From: Candidatus Gastranaerophilales bacterium
Lineage (GTDB): Bacteria > Cyanobacteriota > Vampirovibrionia > Gastranaerophilales > Gastranaerophilaceae
Direction: 5' to 3'
Assembly: GCA_944323735.1 (NCBI GenBank)
Contig: CALUTO010000007.1
Span: 25,788-89,787, forward strand
DNA: 64,000 bases
Below the pieces are notes generated by a model. It did no database searches, was not told the origin of the DNA, and was given only the letters and a program-made list of their open reading frames with translations. The stretch's first letter is position 1, and every line of letters begins with the position of its first letter. Below, piece by piece: positions 9,440 to 18,316 of the stretch. Position numbers and translations under genes: made by a program.

Positions 9440-9943
9440 ATGAGCAAGGTGCTTTTACTGGATTCGGAAAACAAACCTCTCCGGCTCTGCAGCTGGAAGC
9501 GGGCACTTGTATTATTGATAAAAGGAAAAGCAAAGTGGGATGAGAGTATAAAAAATATAGAAGATATGATTAATATTGACAATACTCTTATACCCAGAGT
9601 CATAAAATTAAACTATAAAGTAGCAGTTCCAAACCTGGAACTGCCTTTTAGTAAAGAAAATATTTTCACAAGAGACGACTACACCTGCCAGTATTGCGGA
9701 AGAAAATTCAGCGCAAAAGAACTGACGCTCGACCATGTTTATCCAAAATCCAGACTGGGGCCTGATATCTGGGAGAATATTGTCACGTGCTGCAAGGACT
9801 GCAATCAGTATAAAGCAGACAAAACCCCTAAAGAAGCGGGTATGAAGCTCATGAAAAGACCTTGCAGACCAAAAGACTACATAAAATTTGAAATGCAAAA
9901 ATATTCAGTCAACTCCCGCTACTGGGAACAATGGGCATCATAG
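9440..9943 (+). CDS. HNH endonuclease-fold protein
   Basis: A 167-residue protein whose C-terminal half is an HNH domain: zinc pair CQYC, then LTLDHVYPKS (the DH of the motif), the central Asn in IWENIVTCC, and a second zinc pair CKDC followed by NQYKADKTPKEAG. The N-terminal ~70 residues (KVLLLDSENKPLRLCSWKRA) match the arm seen in the stand-alone HNH family widespread in Cyanobacteria, whose role is unclear. No methylase, specificity subunit or phage gene is nearby. It ends with a 6-base tail-to-tail overlap with the endonuclease IV-like gene. Confidence 0.88.
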   Translation: MSKVLLLDSENKPLRLCSWKRALVLLIKGKAKWDESIKNIEDMINIDNTLIPRVIKLNYKVAVPNLELPFSKENIFTRDDYTCQYCGRKFSAKELTLDHVYPKSRLGPDIWENIVTCCKDCNQYKADKTPKEAGMKLMKRPCRPKDYIKFEMQKYSVNSRYWEQWAS

Positions 9944-10768
9944 GCTTTCATAATATGCTTTTAAAATCACCGCATCTTTTTCCATAACAGGACTTTCACA
10001 CACCACAACACCTTTTACATCAAAATCTTTAAAAGCTTTTATCAAATCCTTATAATTCATATCACTTTCTTCAAGAAGCAAATGTTTTTTTTCGCCTTTT
10101 TCGCCATATTCAATACCTGCAATATGCGCATGAAAATTTTTAAGCGCATAATCACCGATTTCATTTCCGATTGTTTCAAAAACCTTTGCAAACTCATCGT
10201 ATGTATTATATTCTCCGTTTGTTCTGGCATGCAGATGTGAAAAATCAACGCATGGCAGCACCTGTTCAAAAGTTTTTGAAAGTCTTACTATTTCCTCAAC
10301 ATCCCCCCACTGTGTAGCTTTACCTGTTGTTTCAGGTCTGACCCATATTTTAATATTCTGGCTTTTAAGAGTTTCCGTTATTTCTGCCATTGATTTTTCA
10401 ACTTTGTTATACACGGTTTCTTTGTCCATACCCATGTAAAATGCCGCATGATAAGTTATACTGTAAGCACCGAGAGTCTCTGCCATTTTCGCTGTATCTA
10501 TTATTCTTTTTTTACTTGCTTCAATTTTTTCTTCTTCCTTTGAATTTAAATTTATATAATAAGGACCATGTGCAGTTAAAACCATATTTTTTGATTTCGA
10601 CTGTTCTTTTACAAGCTTTTGGTTTTGCGGAGACATTCTTACACCGTGAACAAATTCAATCTCCATCCCGTCAAGCCCTAACTGTTCCAATACCTCAAAA
10701 GCCTTTTCATAACCGGCTCCTTCGGTACAAATCGGCTGTCCTGCTGTTGTAAATCTCAATGTGTCCAT
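9938..10768 (-). CDS. Endonuclease IV/xylose-isomerase-like TIM-barrel protein
   Basis: A 276-residue TIM barrel with candidate metal ligands spaced as in endonuclease IV (Nfo): His in LTAHGPYYINL, His in ITYHAAFY, Glu in RPETTGK, Asp and His in CVDFSHLHAR, His in FHAHIAGI, and the final Glu in VVCESP. Nfo cleaves DNA at abasic sites in base-excision repair. The match is to the family pattern; sugar-phosphate isomerases share this fold, so an archaeal-type deoxyribonuclease IV-like assignment is likely but not certain. It is the last gene of the secD-led minus-strand run and starts 1 base before the formyltransferase stop. Confidence 0.75.
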   Translation of the reverse strand: MDTLRFTTAGQPICTEGAGYEKAFEVLEQLGLDGMEIEFVHGVRMSPQNQKLVKEQSKSKNMVLTAHGPYYINLNSKEEEKIEASKKRIIDTAKMAETLGAYSITYHAAFYMGMDKETVYNKVEKSMAEITETLKSQNIKIWVRPETTGKATQWGDVEEIVRLSKTFEQVLPCVDFSHLHARTNGEYNTYDEFAKVFETIGNEIGDYALKNFHAHIAGIEYGEKGEKKHLLLEESDMNYKDLIKAFKDFDVKGVVVCESPVMEKDAVILKAYYESL

Positions 10769-11697
10769 TATCCGAATGTTTCTCCTGTCTGAGGTTTAAA
10801 AGTCTCGATAAATCCTTTTGCGTCTGAAATCATGTATGAACCAAACTGAAGTACTTTTATTTCTAATATGCCGTCTCCTGTTGCAATACCAAGTGCATCT
10901 TTTGCATAACATACAGTACCCGGCGGAAATTTTGTTTTTTTATGAACAACTTCAGCCTGATGTATCTTAACAAATATTCCTCTGAAAACTGCCATGGCTG
11001 ATATAAAAGGATTCAGACCACGCACGAACCGTTCTATCTGTTGAGCACTCTGCTCCCATTTTATATAATTCCTGTAATTCTTACTGTCTATTACAGGGGC
11101 TTTTTTAAAATTTCCTTCAGGCTGCGGAGTCGAAACAGGATTAGGGTTTGTTTCATATTTTTTGAAAAATTCCGATATCATATCAGCAGCAATATAATTC
11201 TGCTTATTGAACAAAGTACCCATTGTTTCTTTTGGAGAAACACTGACTTTTCGCTGCCAGATTATGTTGCCTGTATCAAAATTTTCATCCATATAATGCA
11301 AAGTAATTCCTGTTTCTGTTTCTCCGTTAATAATAACGTTTGAATACGGATTTCCGCCTCTGTAATCAGGAAGCAGAGAAGGATGACAGTTTATAATTCC
11401 GCCTTTTATACTCTGCAATAGAGCTGAAGGAAATTTTCTGTTATATGAACACACTATTCCGACATCAGCATTCAAAATTTTTATCTTGCCCAAAAAATCC
11501 GGCTCATCAAGAGATTTTTCATAATTGACGATATTAAGCCCGCAACTTTTAACATAACTGCACATAAGATTATATGTCGGGTCAGAATAATGCGGGGGCA
11601 CAACTCCAACAATATTTAACTCATCTCTGACAAGTCTGCTTAAACAAACAAGTGCCATATCAGGCATGCCAAAAAACAAAATTTTTGTTTTATACAT
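10768..11697 (-). CDS. Formyltransferase-family protein (methionyl-tRNA formyltransferase-like)
   Basis: About 309 residues. The N-terminal Rossmann domain begins KILFFGMPDMALV, and the 10-formyl-THF active-site block INCHPSLLPDYRGGNP is followed by MDENFDTGNII, giving the Asn-His-Asp triad of formyltransferases. A C-terminal OB-like domain follows (FVRGLNPFISAMAVFRG), as in Fmt. The INCHPSLLPDYRGG variant and the divergent C-terminus leave room for an amino-sugar formyltransferase instead of Fmt. The longer open frame begins inside fluC; ATG at 11697 has GGAAAG just upstream and overlaps the fluC stop by 8 bases, so it is preferred. Confidence 0.75.
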   Translation of the reverse strand: MYKTKILFFGMPDMALVCLSRLVRDELNIVGVVPPHYSDPTYNLMCSYVKSCGLNIVNYEKSLDEPDFLGKIKILNADVGIVCSYNRKFPSALLQSIKGGIINCHPSLLPDYRGGNPYSNVIINGETETGITLHYMDENFDTGNIIWQRKVSVSPKETMGTLFNKQNYIAADMISEFFKKYETNPNPVSTPQPEGNFKKAPVIDSKNYRNYIKWEQSAQQIERFVRGLNPFISAMAVFRGIFVKIHQAEVVHKKTKFPPGTVCYAKDALGIATGDGILEIKVLQFGSYMISDAKGFIETFKPQTGETFG

Positions 11698-12076
11698 ACT
11701 TTCCAATACAGCCTCCAATACAATATCCTGCCGCAGCCGCAAGAATACAAACAGAAACACTGGCTAATATATAAATACAGGCAATTAAAAACTGACTATT
11801 TTTCAATAATTCAAAGGCTTCAACAGAAAATGTAGAAAACGTAGTCAACCCGCCGCAAAAACCGACAGAAAGAGCAAGCCGCCATGCCGGATGTAAATTC
11901 GTTTTTTGCATAAAAAACACAAACAAAATTCCAAGTATAAAACTGCCTGTTATATTTACAAACAACGTAGCAAAAGGTAAATTAGCACCATCATATTTTG
12001 TAAATAAAATATTTACAAAATACCTGAACAACGAACCTATGCCGCCGCCTAAAAAAACTGCAATAATGTTTAACAT
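11690..12076 (-). CDS. crcB: Fluoride ion channel FluC/CrcB
   Basis: A 128-residue inner-membrane protein with four hydrophobic helices, which as a dual-topology dimer exports fluoride. Family motifs: GGGIGSLFRYF at the N-terminus, VNITGSFILGI (Asn of the pore), and GFCGGLTTFSTFSVEAFELL with the Phe-box and the central metal/TM-break region. It is complete. I see no convincing fluoride riboswitch in the 40 bases before it, so expression probably follows the secDF operon. Confidence 0.93.
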   Translation of the reverse strand: MLNIIAVFLGGGIGSLFRYFVNILFTKYDGANLPFATLFVNITGSFILGILFVFFMQKTNLHPAWRLALSVGFCGGLTTFSTFSVEAFELLKNSQFLIACIYILASVSVCILAAAAGYCIGGCIGKYV

Positions 12077-12116
12077 AAAATTAATATTACTATATAATGC
12101 GATTTTTGTACAATTC

Positions 12117-12557
12117 TTAACCCTTTATCTGAAAAGGACATTTTTCGCATCTTGCTTTTGGAACGAGAATCAAATTGTCCTCAAGGTCATACATTTTAGC
12201 AATCCTTGTCACAAGTTTTGAATCACAAACAGGACATCTCAAATCTTCGACATCATGGTTTAAAATACGCTGCTTTATTATGGAAATTTCTTCTGTATCC
12301 GGTAAAAGCGACAAATCCGGATGTTTTTCATGCACTTTTATATCTGAAGGATTGAGTTTTAATCCTCTTGCAAGTTTTTGCCTTATTGTAGAGGCGAGGA
12401 AAAGCTCCTCGCCGCTTTCTATTTCTTCAATCAATTTCAACGGAAGGCTGCTTTTTTTCGCCAGACCTGTTTGCGAAAGCCCGATTTTTTCTCTGGTTTC
12501 AGAAACAAATTGTGCAAGAGACATATCCGATTTTTTAAACTTTTTTTCCGTTGACAT
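12117..12557 (-). CDS. XRE-type HTH protein with C-terminal zinc ribbon
   Basis: A 146-residue protein. Residues about 12-75 form a lambda-repressor-like helix-turn-helix (LAQFVSETREKIGLSQTGLA then IEEIESGE), and the C-terminus is a four-Cys zinc ribbon (CPVCDSK ... CEKCPF). It begins 3 bases after secF, so it is cotranscribed with secDF. A specific target cannot be deduced; a regulator of the secretion operon or a general transcription-associated factor are both possible. Confidence 0.75.
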   Translation of the reverse strand: MSTEKKFKKSDMSLAQFVSETREKIGLSQTGLAKKSSLPLKLIEEIESGEELFLASTIRQKLARGLKLNPSDIKVHEKHPDLSLLPDTEEISIIKQRILNHDVEDLRCPVCDSKLVTRIAKMYDLEDNLILVPKARCEKCPFQIKG

Positions 12558-12560
12558 GCT

Positions 12561-13589
12561 CTAGGCAACAGCTCCTTCTCTGGGCTTTGAAACTCCGCCG
12601 GATTTTGACGCTTTGTCCTGTTTTTCTCTCCACCAGTCAAGAAGAGTGCTGGCAAAGAAAATGCTGGAATAAGTACCTATTGCAATACCGACAATCATAG
12701 CAAATACAAATTCTTTTGTAGTTTCTCCGCCGAAAAGATATAATGCGATAAGTGTAATCAATGTTGTCAAAGAAGTATTAATACTTCTTGCAAGAGTCTG
12801 GTTTACACTGGCATTAACGATTTCCGGAAAACTCGCTTTTTTCGCAAGAAATCTGCAGTTTTCTCTTATTCTGTCAAATACAACAATCGTGTCGTGGTTT
12901 GAAAAACCGATAACAGTCAAAACAGCAGTAATAAACAATGCATCTATATGTACATCAAATAATATGCCGAGTATCGAAAATACGCCGAGCACAAACAATG
13001 CATCATGCGCAAGCGACAACATCGCAATTACAGCATAATCAAGCTGAAAACGTATGGTCAAATATGCAACAATTCCAACAAAAGCCAGAATCAGAGCAAA
13101 CATAGAATTTTTAAATAATTCACTGCCCAGAGTCGGCCCGATTGAACTAACCTGAACCAGCTCAGCTTCAGGATAATCCTGTTTTATCACAGTTGCTATT
13201 TTTTGTTCAGACTGTTTATCATTGCTCTGAAAAGCTGTTTTTATAGAAATAATAGCTCCTATATTATTTTTTTTGTCATTTGCTTTTGAAATAGCATTGT
13301 TTGATTTCAAAACCTGGATAACAGGATTTTCTATCCCTGCTTTTTCAAGATTTGTTCTTATTTTTCCCATTTCATTATTGCTGACATTATCCGGAACAGT
13401 ATACTGCGTAATAGTACCGCCAGTGAAATCAATACCAACTTTTACAGGAAAATGCGTAGGATACTTTATAACAGAGTATGCCATTGCAACCAGTCCCGGC
13501 ACTATCAGCAAAAGTGACAATCCGAACCAGACCCATCTGTATTTCACAACATCAATTATTTTTTTATCATGCAGGATTGTTTCATTCAT
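12561..13589 (-). CDS. secF: Protein translocase subunit SecF
   Basis: RND-type membrane subunit that with SecD uses the proton gradient to complete SecYEG/SecA-driven export. The first periplasmic region starts with VGIDFTGGTITQY, and the TM region holds the SecF signature GFSNHDTIVVFDRIREN. Six predicted helices, 342 residues. It lies 34 bases after secD, and its partner ATPase gene secA is about 28 kb away in this window. Confidence 0.95.
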   Translation of the reverse strand: MNETILHDKKIIDVVKYRWVWFGLSLLLIVPGLVAMAYSVIKYPTHFPVKVGIDFTGGTITQYTVPDNVSNNEMGKIRTNLEKAGIENPVIQVLKSNNAISKANDKKNNIGAIISIKTAFQSNDKQSEQKIATVIKQDYPEAELVQVSSIGPTLGSELFKNSMFALILAFVGIVAYLTIRFQLDYAVIAMLSLAHDALFVLGVFSILGILFDVHIDALFITAVLTVIGFSNHDTIVVFDRIRENCRFLAKKASFPEIVNASVNQTLARSINTSLTTLITLIALYLFGGETTKEFVFAMIVGIAIGTYSSIFFASTLLDWWREKQDKASKSGGVSKPREGAVA

Positions 13590-13623
13590 TGTTTATTTTC
13601 TCCTTAATAAATTTCATTCTTGA

Positions 13624-14937
13624 TTAGTCTAATACACCGAACTTAGCTTTTTCTCTTTTAGTTTCCTGAACTTCATAAGCTTTTCCGATATCACTCTGTC
13701 TAAGTCCGAACCAGCCGGGGTGTTTCAACTGTCCTGCACCGAACATTAAATGCATGAAGTTTTTCGTAACCGTAATCGCTGTAAACATACTAACAAGAAC
13801 ACCTATAACAAGGGTCAACGCAAAACCTTTGATAATACTTGTTCCAAGGAAATACAAAATAACACAGGTAATAATCGTGGTCATATTAGAGTCAAATATA
13901 CTTGTAAACGCACGGTCAAAACCGGCATTTATAGCAGTGAACAATGTTCTTCCGGATCTTAATTCCTCTTTTGTTCTTTCAAAAATAAGAATATTTGCAT
14001 CAACTGCCATACCTATACTGAGTATAAAACCTGCAATACCGGCAAGCGTTAATGTAACAGGAACAATCTTGAATATTGCAAATACAACAAGACTATATAT
14101 TATCAAAGCCATATCAGCAATCAAACCGGGTAATCTGTAATATAAAAGCATAAATAACATAACAAGGCTGATACCGATAATACCTGCAGTTTTACTTTTT
14201 TCTATACTGTCTGCACCGAGAGTCGGCCCCACAAGACTTTCTTCGATAATTTTTGCAGGAACAGGAAGTGCACCGGCGTTAATCAAATCGACCATTTTCT
14301 TAGCTTCTTCATAAGCAAAACCGCTGTCTCCTCCTGAAATCTGAGCATGCCCGCCAAGGATAGGCTCTTGAATAACAGGTGCAGACTGCATTTCGCCGTT
14401 AAAGAAAATTGCCATCTGCTTACCGACAAGCTCCTGTGTCAGTTTGCCGAACTTTTTAGCACCTTCAGGTTTAAATTCAAGCGACACAACCCATTGACCG
14501 TTATTACTTGTAGATACTAAAGCTTTAGAAACATCTTTACCGGTCAAACCTGTTGACACCCAGCTTGTTACACCGTTAAAGCCCTGTGATTCTTTTTTGA
14601 ATTCAAGCTCCGCAGTCTCGCCCAGAAATTCTTTAGCTTTAGCAGGATCTTTTATACTCGGAATTTCTATCATCAAACGCTTTTCACCTATCTGCTGAAC
14701 GTTTGTTTCCGCAACACCAAGAGCGTTAACTCTGTTTTCAATAGCATATTGCAAACTGTCCATCATTTCCGGAGTAATTTTCGCTATTGTTTCAGTTGTT
14801 TGTGCTTCAAGTATGAGTCTTGAACCTCCGACAAGATCCAGTCCGAGTTTCGTAGGTTTGTGCAGTATGACAATAACTGCCGCAATAACAAGCAGCATTA
14901 TAGCCCAAAACATAATCTTCTTATTTTTCATAGTCAT
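13624..14937 (-). CDS. secD: Protein translocase subunit SecD
   Basis: Membrane partner of SecF. The first TM helix (residues 8-25) is followed by KLGLDLVGGSRLILEAQT, a periplasmic P1 region (ALVSTSNNGQWVVSLEF), and the conserved SIGMAVDANILIFERTKEEL in the TM bundle. 437 residues is short for SecD but typical for forms with a reduced P1 domain. It appears to be the promoter-proximal gene of secD-secF-HTH-crcB-formyltransferase-endonuclease IV-like, with a 157-base gap upstream. Confidence 0.95.
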   Translation of the reverse strand: MTMKNKKIMFWAIMLLVIAAVIVILHKPTKLGLDLVGGSRLILEAQTTETIAKITPEMMDSLQYAIENRVNALGVAETNVQQIGEKRLMIEIPSIKDPAKAKEFLGETAELEFKKESQGFNGVTSWVSTGLTGKDVSKALVSTSNNGQWVVSLEFKPEGAKKFGKLTQELVGKQMAIFFNGEMQSAPVIQEPILGGHAQISGGDSGFAYEEAKKMVDLINAGALPVPAKIIEESLVGPTLGADSIEKSKTAGIIGISLVMLFMLLYYRLPGLIADMALIIYSLVVFAIFKIVPVTLTLAGIAGFILSIGMAVDANILIFERTKEELRSGRTLFTAINAGFDRAFTSIFDSNMTTIITCVILYFLGTSIIKGFALTLVIGVLVSMFTAITVTKNFMHLMFGAGQLKHPGWFGLRQSDIGKAYEVQETKREKAKFGVLD

Positions 14938-15094
14938 GCCCCTAAATCTAGTAAATTGACTTCACTATTTTAACAAAAAAAAGAAATTAAAGCCAATTAA
15001 TAAGAAAAAATTGCCTGATTGGTTATAAAATTTTCAGTTCAGTCAAAGACAGACAAAATGCTAACATACCGTAACACAACAGCACCTGTGTAAA

Positions 15095-15886
15095 TTATGC
15101 TTTTGTATGGAGCATTTTATTTATATGATAAACAACAGAGTTTCCCCAGTTTTTGTCTTCTGCATATTTTTTATTTATATTTTCAATTGTGACAATATTC
15201 TGTCCTATATAATTTTTACTTATGTTTCTGGCTAAACTTTCAATACATTCATCAACATTATTAAATTTTTTAATTACATATTTATTGCCCTGCCGTGTCA
15301 TGATACCGGCAACATTATATTTTGTTTTTGCCGCATTACTTTTTCCACCGCCTGATTCCACAAGTGTCACAGCAACAAGAAACATTGCATTAACGCCGTA
15401 TCTCTTTTGCAGCTCAATAAACTTTGCACCTTTACCTTCAAGAACTCCGCCCTCAAAATATTTATTGAAGACCTCTCCGTTTCCATAATATCTCGTTTTT
15501 GCAATATTTAGTTTTGTATTAACAAAACCATCTGTTCCCATCAGAGTTTCTGCAGGTTTAAAGTTTTCTTTTTTAAACCGCTCCAGTTTTTCATAAGCTT
15601 TCTTTACTCTTGCATCATTAAATTCCTGCAGCGGATAAGGTCTAACATAAAAAGCATCTTTTTTTACATAATAATCCTGAGTATTATTTTTATTAAAAAC
15701 ATCTGCATTATCCTTTGATATTTTAGGATTCGGCTGTGCAACAGACAGAGCAACAGCCACCGGAAGAATTTTTATCATCTGCACTCTTCTGCGGGGTGTA
15801 TTTTTTTCACTGCTTTTAAAACTCAAATCATTATTAACAGCGGAATAATTCTTTGAACCAGCATTATAAATTCTCATTTCAGCCAT
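15095..15886 (-). CDS. Glucosaminidase-like peptidoglycan hydrolase, paralogue 1
   Basis: 263 residues. The C-terminal ~140 resemble the FlgJ/GH73-type glucosaminidase fold: GVLEGKGAKFIELQKRYGVN, AVTLVESGGGKS (candidate catalytic Glu), NVAGI, and a tail region with NWGNSVVYHINKM. The N-terminus is polar, with one weak hydrophobic stretch (ILPVAVALSVAQP, about residues 39-51) after TPRRRVQM; it is not a classical signal peptide. The upstream gene is a clear paralogue. Predicted wall hydrolysis is by family resemblance; export route is unknown. Confidence 0.7.
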   Translation of the reverse strand: MAEMRIYNAGSKNYSAVNNDLSFKSSEKNTPRRRVQMIKILPVAVALSVAQPNPKISKDNADVFNKNNTQDYYVKKDAFYVRPYPLQEFNDARVKKAYEKLERFKKENFKPAETLMGTDGFVNTKLNIAKTRYYGNGEVFNKYFEGGVLEGKGAKFIELQKRYGVNAMFLVAVTLVESGGGKSNAAKTKYNVAGIMTRQGNKYVIKKFNNVDECIESLARNISKNYIGQNIVTIENINKKYAEDKNWGNSVVYHINKMLHTKA

Positions 15887-15977
15887 TTCTCCATGTCATT
15901 ATTATTAATTTTCAAACATATAAAAACGCTGAAAAAAAATTTTTGTTAGTTTTATTGCAAGCGGATAAATTACTGTG

Positions 15978-16775
15978 CTAAACAGCCATATCTGTCATTT
16001 TAGTGCCTACATTATATCCCCAGTTTACATTCAGATTTCCGGGATCATTATCAGCTCCTATCGGACAATATTTTGAATGTATCTGGGCAATTGTCGTCAA
16101 GCCTCTTCCTATATATTTTTCCTTAAGTAATTTTGCAGTGTACTCAAGACATTCTTCCACACTATTAAAGTTTCTAAAGCCTTTTCCGCCTGGCATTGTT
16201 ATACCTGTAACGTTATTTTTATATCTTGCCGACTTTGTTATTCCGTTAGATTCTGAAATTGCAATTGCGGCAAGGAAAGACGCACTTATGCCGTATTTAT
16301 TTTGAAGTTCGATAAGTTTTTCGCCCTTGCCCTCAAGAACGCCTCTGCCCTTTAAATATTCATCCAAATCGGCAGCAGTACCGTTGTATTGTTCAGTAAC
16401 TGACATAGAAGCATATTTATGATTATTATATTTTGAATTTTTTTCTGAAGGTGTAAATGTATCAACAGGAGAATTAGTTTCGTGTGTAAGTGCCGGATTT
16501 TTTTGCATAGCCTCCACCAGCTTTTTAATATCTAAGGGTTTTATGTCAGGCATTGGCGGCATTTGGAACAATCCTGCAACGTTTTGCAAATTCAACATAA
16601 AAGCCATAAGATTTAAATTTGTATAATCAATACCGGGCATAAATACCTGATTGGACATAAACGGCGGATTAAAAAAATTAAACTGGGTATTTGTCTGAGT
16701 TTGACTTTCTTGCTCTTTAAAATATTTGCGTGTGTTAAAAATTTTCTCTGCAATAGGCGACAAATCAAAACTCAT
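15978..16775 (-). CDS. Glucosaminidase-like peptidoglycan hydrolase, paralogue 2
   Basis: 265 residues, paralogous to the next gene downstream over its C-terminal half: GVLEGKGEKLIELQNKYGIS, AIAISESNG (same Glu position), NVTGI, YIGRGLTTIAQIHSKYCP, and NWGYNVGTKM. The N-terminal half is Gln/Asn/Pro-rich (FNPPFMSNQVFMPGIDYTN) and holds no signal peptide or membrane helix. A good GAGGAG ribosome-binding site precedes the start on the minus strand. The tandem arrangement indicates local duplication followed by divergence of the N-termini. Confidence 0.7.
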   Translation of the reverse strand: MSFDLSPIAEKIFNTRKYFKEQESQTQTNTQFNFFNPPFMSNQVFMPGIDYTNLNLMAFMLNLQNVAGLFQMPPMPDIKPLDIKKLVEAMQKNPALTHETNSPVDTFTPSEKNSKYNNHKYASMSVTEQYNGTAADLDEYLKGRGVLEGKGEKLIELQNKYGISASFLAAIAISESNGITKSARYKNNVTGITMPGGKGFRNFNSVEECLEYTAKLLKEKYIGRGLTTIAQIHSKYCPIGADNDPGNLNVNWGYNVGTKMTDMAV

Positions 16776-16888
16776 CTCTTATTCTTCTCCTCTGGTTCTT
16801 GTAAATAAACATTTTATATCGTATATATATAAAAACAAAAACCATAAAAAAATTGCGCATTTTATGTCTATTTTATTATTTTCTTATT

Positions 16889-18316
16889 TTATTTATTTTT
16901 CATATTTTTAAACTTTTTCACAAACTCAACAGCTTCCTCTTTTGTAACAACCTCAGAAGCCATCTGCGCCTCTTTTAACGCATCAACAATCTCTCCGAGC
17001 TTTGCAGATGGTTTTATTTCAAGAATTTTCATAATTTCATATCCGTCAAGCAATTTTTCTAACGGCGATAAATTATTTTTTGTATCCATATACTTTTTCA
17101 TCAGATGCTTAAGACCGTTTATATTATGCTCGACCATTTCATCCGTAATCGCCTCTCCTCTTGCAGCAAGTCTGTCTCCGTATGCTATCGCAATAAGGTC
17201 TGTTACTTCATCTCCGATTTTCCGGAAAAACCGCATGACCGCTTTTTCGTTATTTTCTTCAATCATCGCAACATTCGCAGGATAAAGATGATATTTTATA
17301 ATCTTTTGAATATAAGAAATCTGTTTGTTTGAAAATTTTAAATCCCTCAATGGTTTTTCAACTATCTTTGCTCCCACATCATCATGCTTGATAAATCTGT
17401 GGCGTCCGGTACCTTCTTCTATCTCCCATGTTGCCGGTTTCCCTATGTCGTGTAAAAATGCGGCCAATTTTAAATAAGCAATACGTGGATTTGCACCGAA
17501 AATAATCTCATTAAAATGCGCTTTAACCTCATTATTTCCATTTTCATAAAAATCCTGAACATAATTTACTACAGCATAACAGTGCTCCAAAAGACACAAA
17601 TGATGATGAGAATTCGGCGGAATTTTTTTTATCTCTTTCACTTCGGGAAATATCAATTCCAGCATACCGCATCTGTCCATATCTTTTAATGTATCAACAC
17701 AAAATTTTCCTGAAAAAAGCTTCACAAGTTCATTGTTTATTCTTTCAGCTGCAGTTTGTTTCAACAATCCGGCATGCTTTTCTGTTATTTGCTTTAAATT
17801 TTTCTCCATAGTAAACCCGAGAGTACTCTGAAACCTGAATGCTCTTAATAATCTAACCGGATCATCCAATATATTCTTTTCAGATATTGCTTTAATTATT
17901 TTATTTTCAATACTTTCGACACCTCCGTACGGGTCTGTAAGCTGCATGCTTTTGATATTCAGCGCAAGTGCATTCATGGAAAAATCCCTGCGGGCTAAAT
18001 CTTCATAGATATTTTCGCCCTCAATACCGGCTATATCTACATAATCTTTTTTATTCTCAAAAACCACTCTGTATATATGATTTATCTTATCGAGTGTTAC
18101 AAAATATCCCGGGATTCTGTCTGCAATATACTTTGCCAGCTTTTCAGCCGTGCAGGATTTCACGGCCAAATCAATATCCGAGCTGTCTTTGTTAAGCAAA
18201 ATGTCTCTTAAAAACCCTCCCACTATATATGTCTCATCATCAACATAAGGGCTGATTTTTTGAATTACAGGATGATTTTTTATTTTTTCCGCTATACTAT
18301 TTTTTGTATTACTCAT
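16889..18316 (-). CDS. Class II tRNA nucleotidyltransferase with HD domain
   Basis: Poly(A)-polymerase/CCA-enzyme family protein of 475 residues that adds C and/or A to tRNA 3' ends. The head domain shows YIVGGFLRDILL and DSSDIDLAVK (metal-binding D-x-D), then RRDFSMNALAL and DPVRLLRAFRFQSTLGF. An HD domain follows (FLHDIGKPATW, HDDVGAKIVEKPLRDL). A second family member without HD lies at 61582-62799, so CC- and A-addition may be split between them. It overlaps rsmE by 8 bases at its 5' end. Which nucleotides it adds cannot be decided by eye. Confidence 0.9.
   Translation of the reverse strand: MSNTKNSIAEKIKNHPVIQKISPYVDDETYIVGGFLRDILLNKDSSDIDLAVKSCTAEKLAKYIADRIPGYFVTLDKINHIYRVVFENKKDYVDIAGIEGENIYEDLARRDFSMNALALNIKSMQLTDPYGGVESIENKIIKAISEKNILDDPVRLLRAFRFQSTLGFTMEKNLKQITEKHAGLLKQTAAERINNELVKLFSGKFCVDTLKDMDRCGMLELIFPEVKEIKKIPPNSHHHLCLLEHCYAVVNYVQDFYENGNNEVKAHFNEIIFGANPRIAYLKLAAFLHDIGKPATWEIEEGTGRHRFIKHDDVGAKIVEKPLRDLKFSNKQISYIQKIIKYHLYPANVAMIEENNEKAVMRFFRKIGDEVTDLIAIAYGDRLAARGEAITDEMVEHNINGLKHLMKKYMDTKNNLSPLEKLLDGYEIMKILEIKPSAKLGEIVDALKEAQMASEVVTKEEAVEFVKKFKNMKNK

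Noticed and set aside
12175..12564. Plus-strand 129-residue Ser/Cys/Phe-rich frame opposite the HTH/zinc-ribbon gene
   Set aside because: Antisense shadow; the minus-strand frame has recognisable HTH and zinc-ribbon motifs.
16780..16840. Sigma-28-like promoter for glucosaminidase paralogue 2 (TACGATAT on the minus strand)
   Set aside because: No TAAA-like -35 at 14-16 bases; the -10 match alone is not enough in AT-rich DNA.
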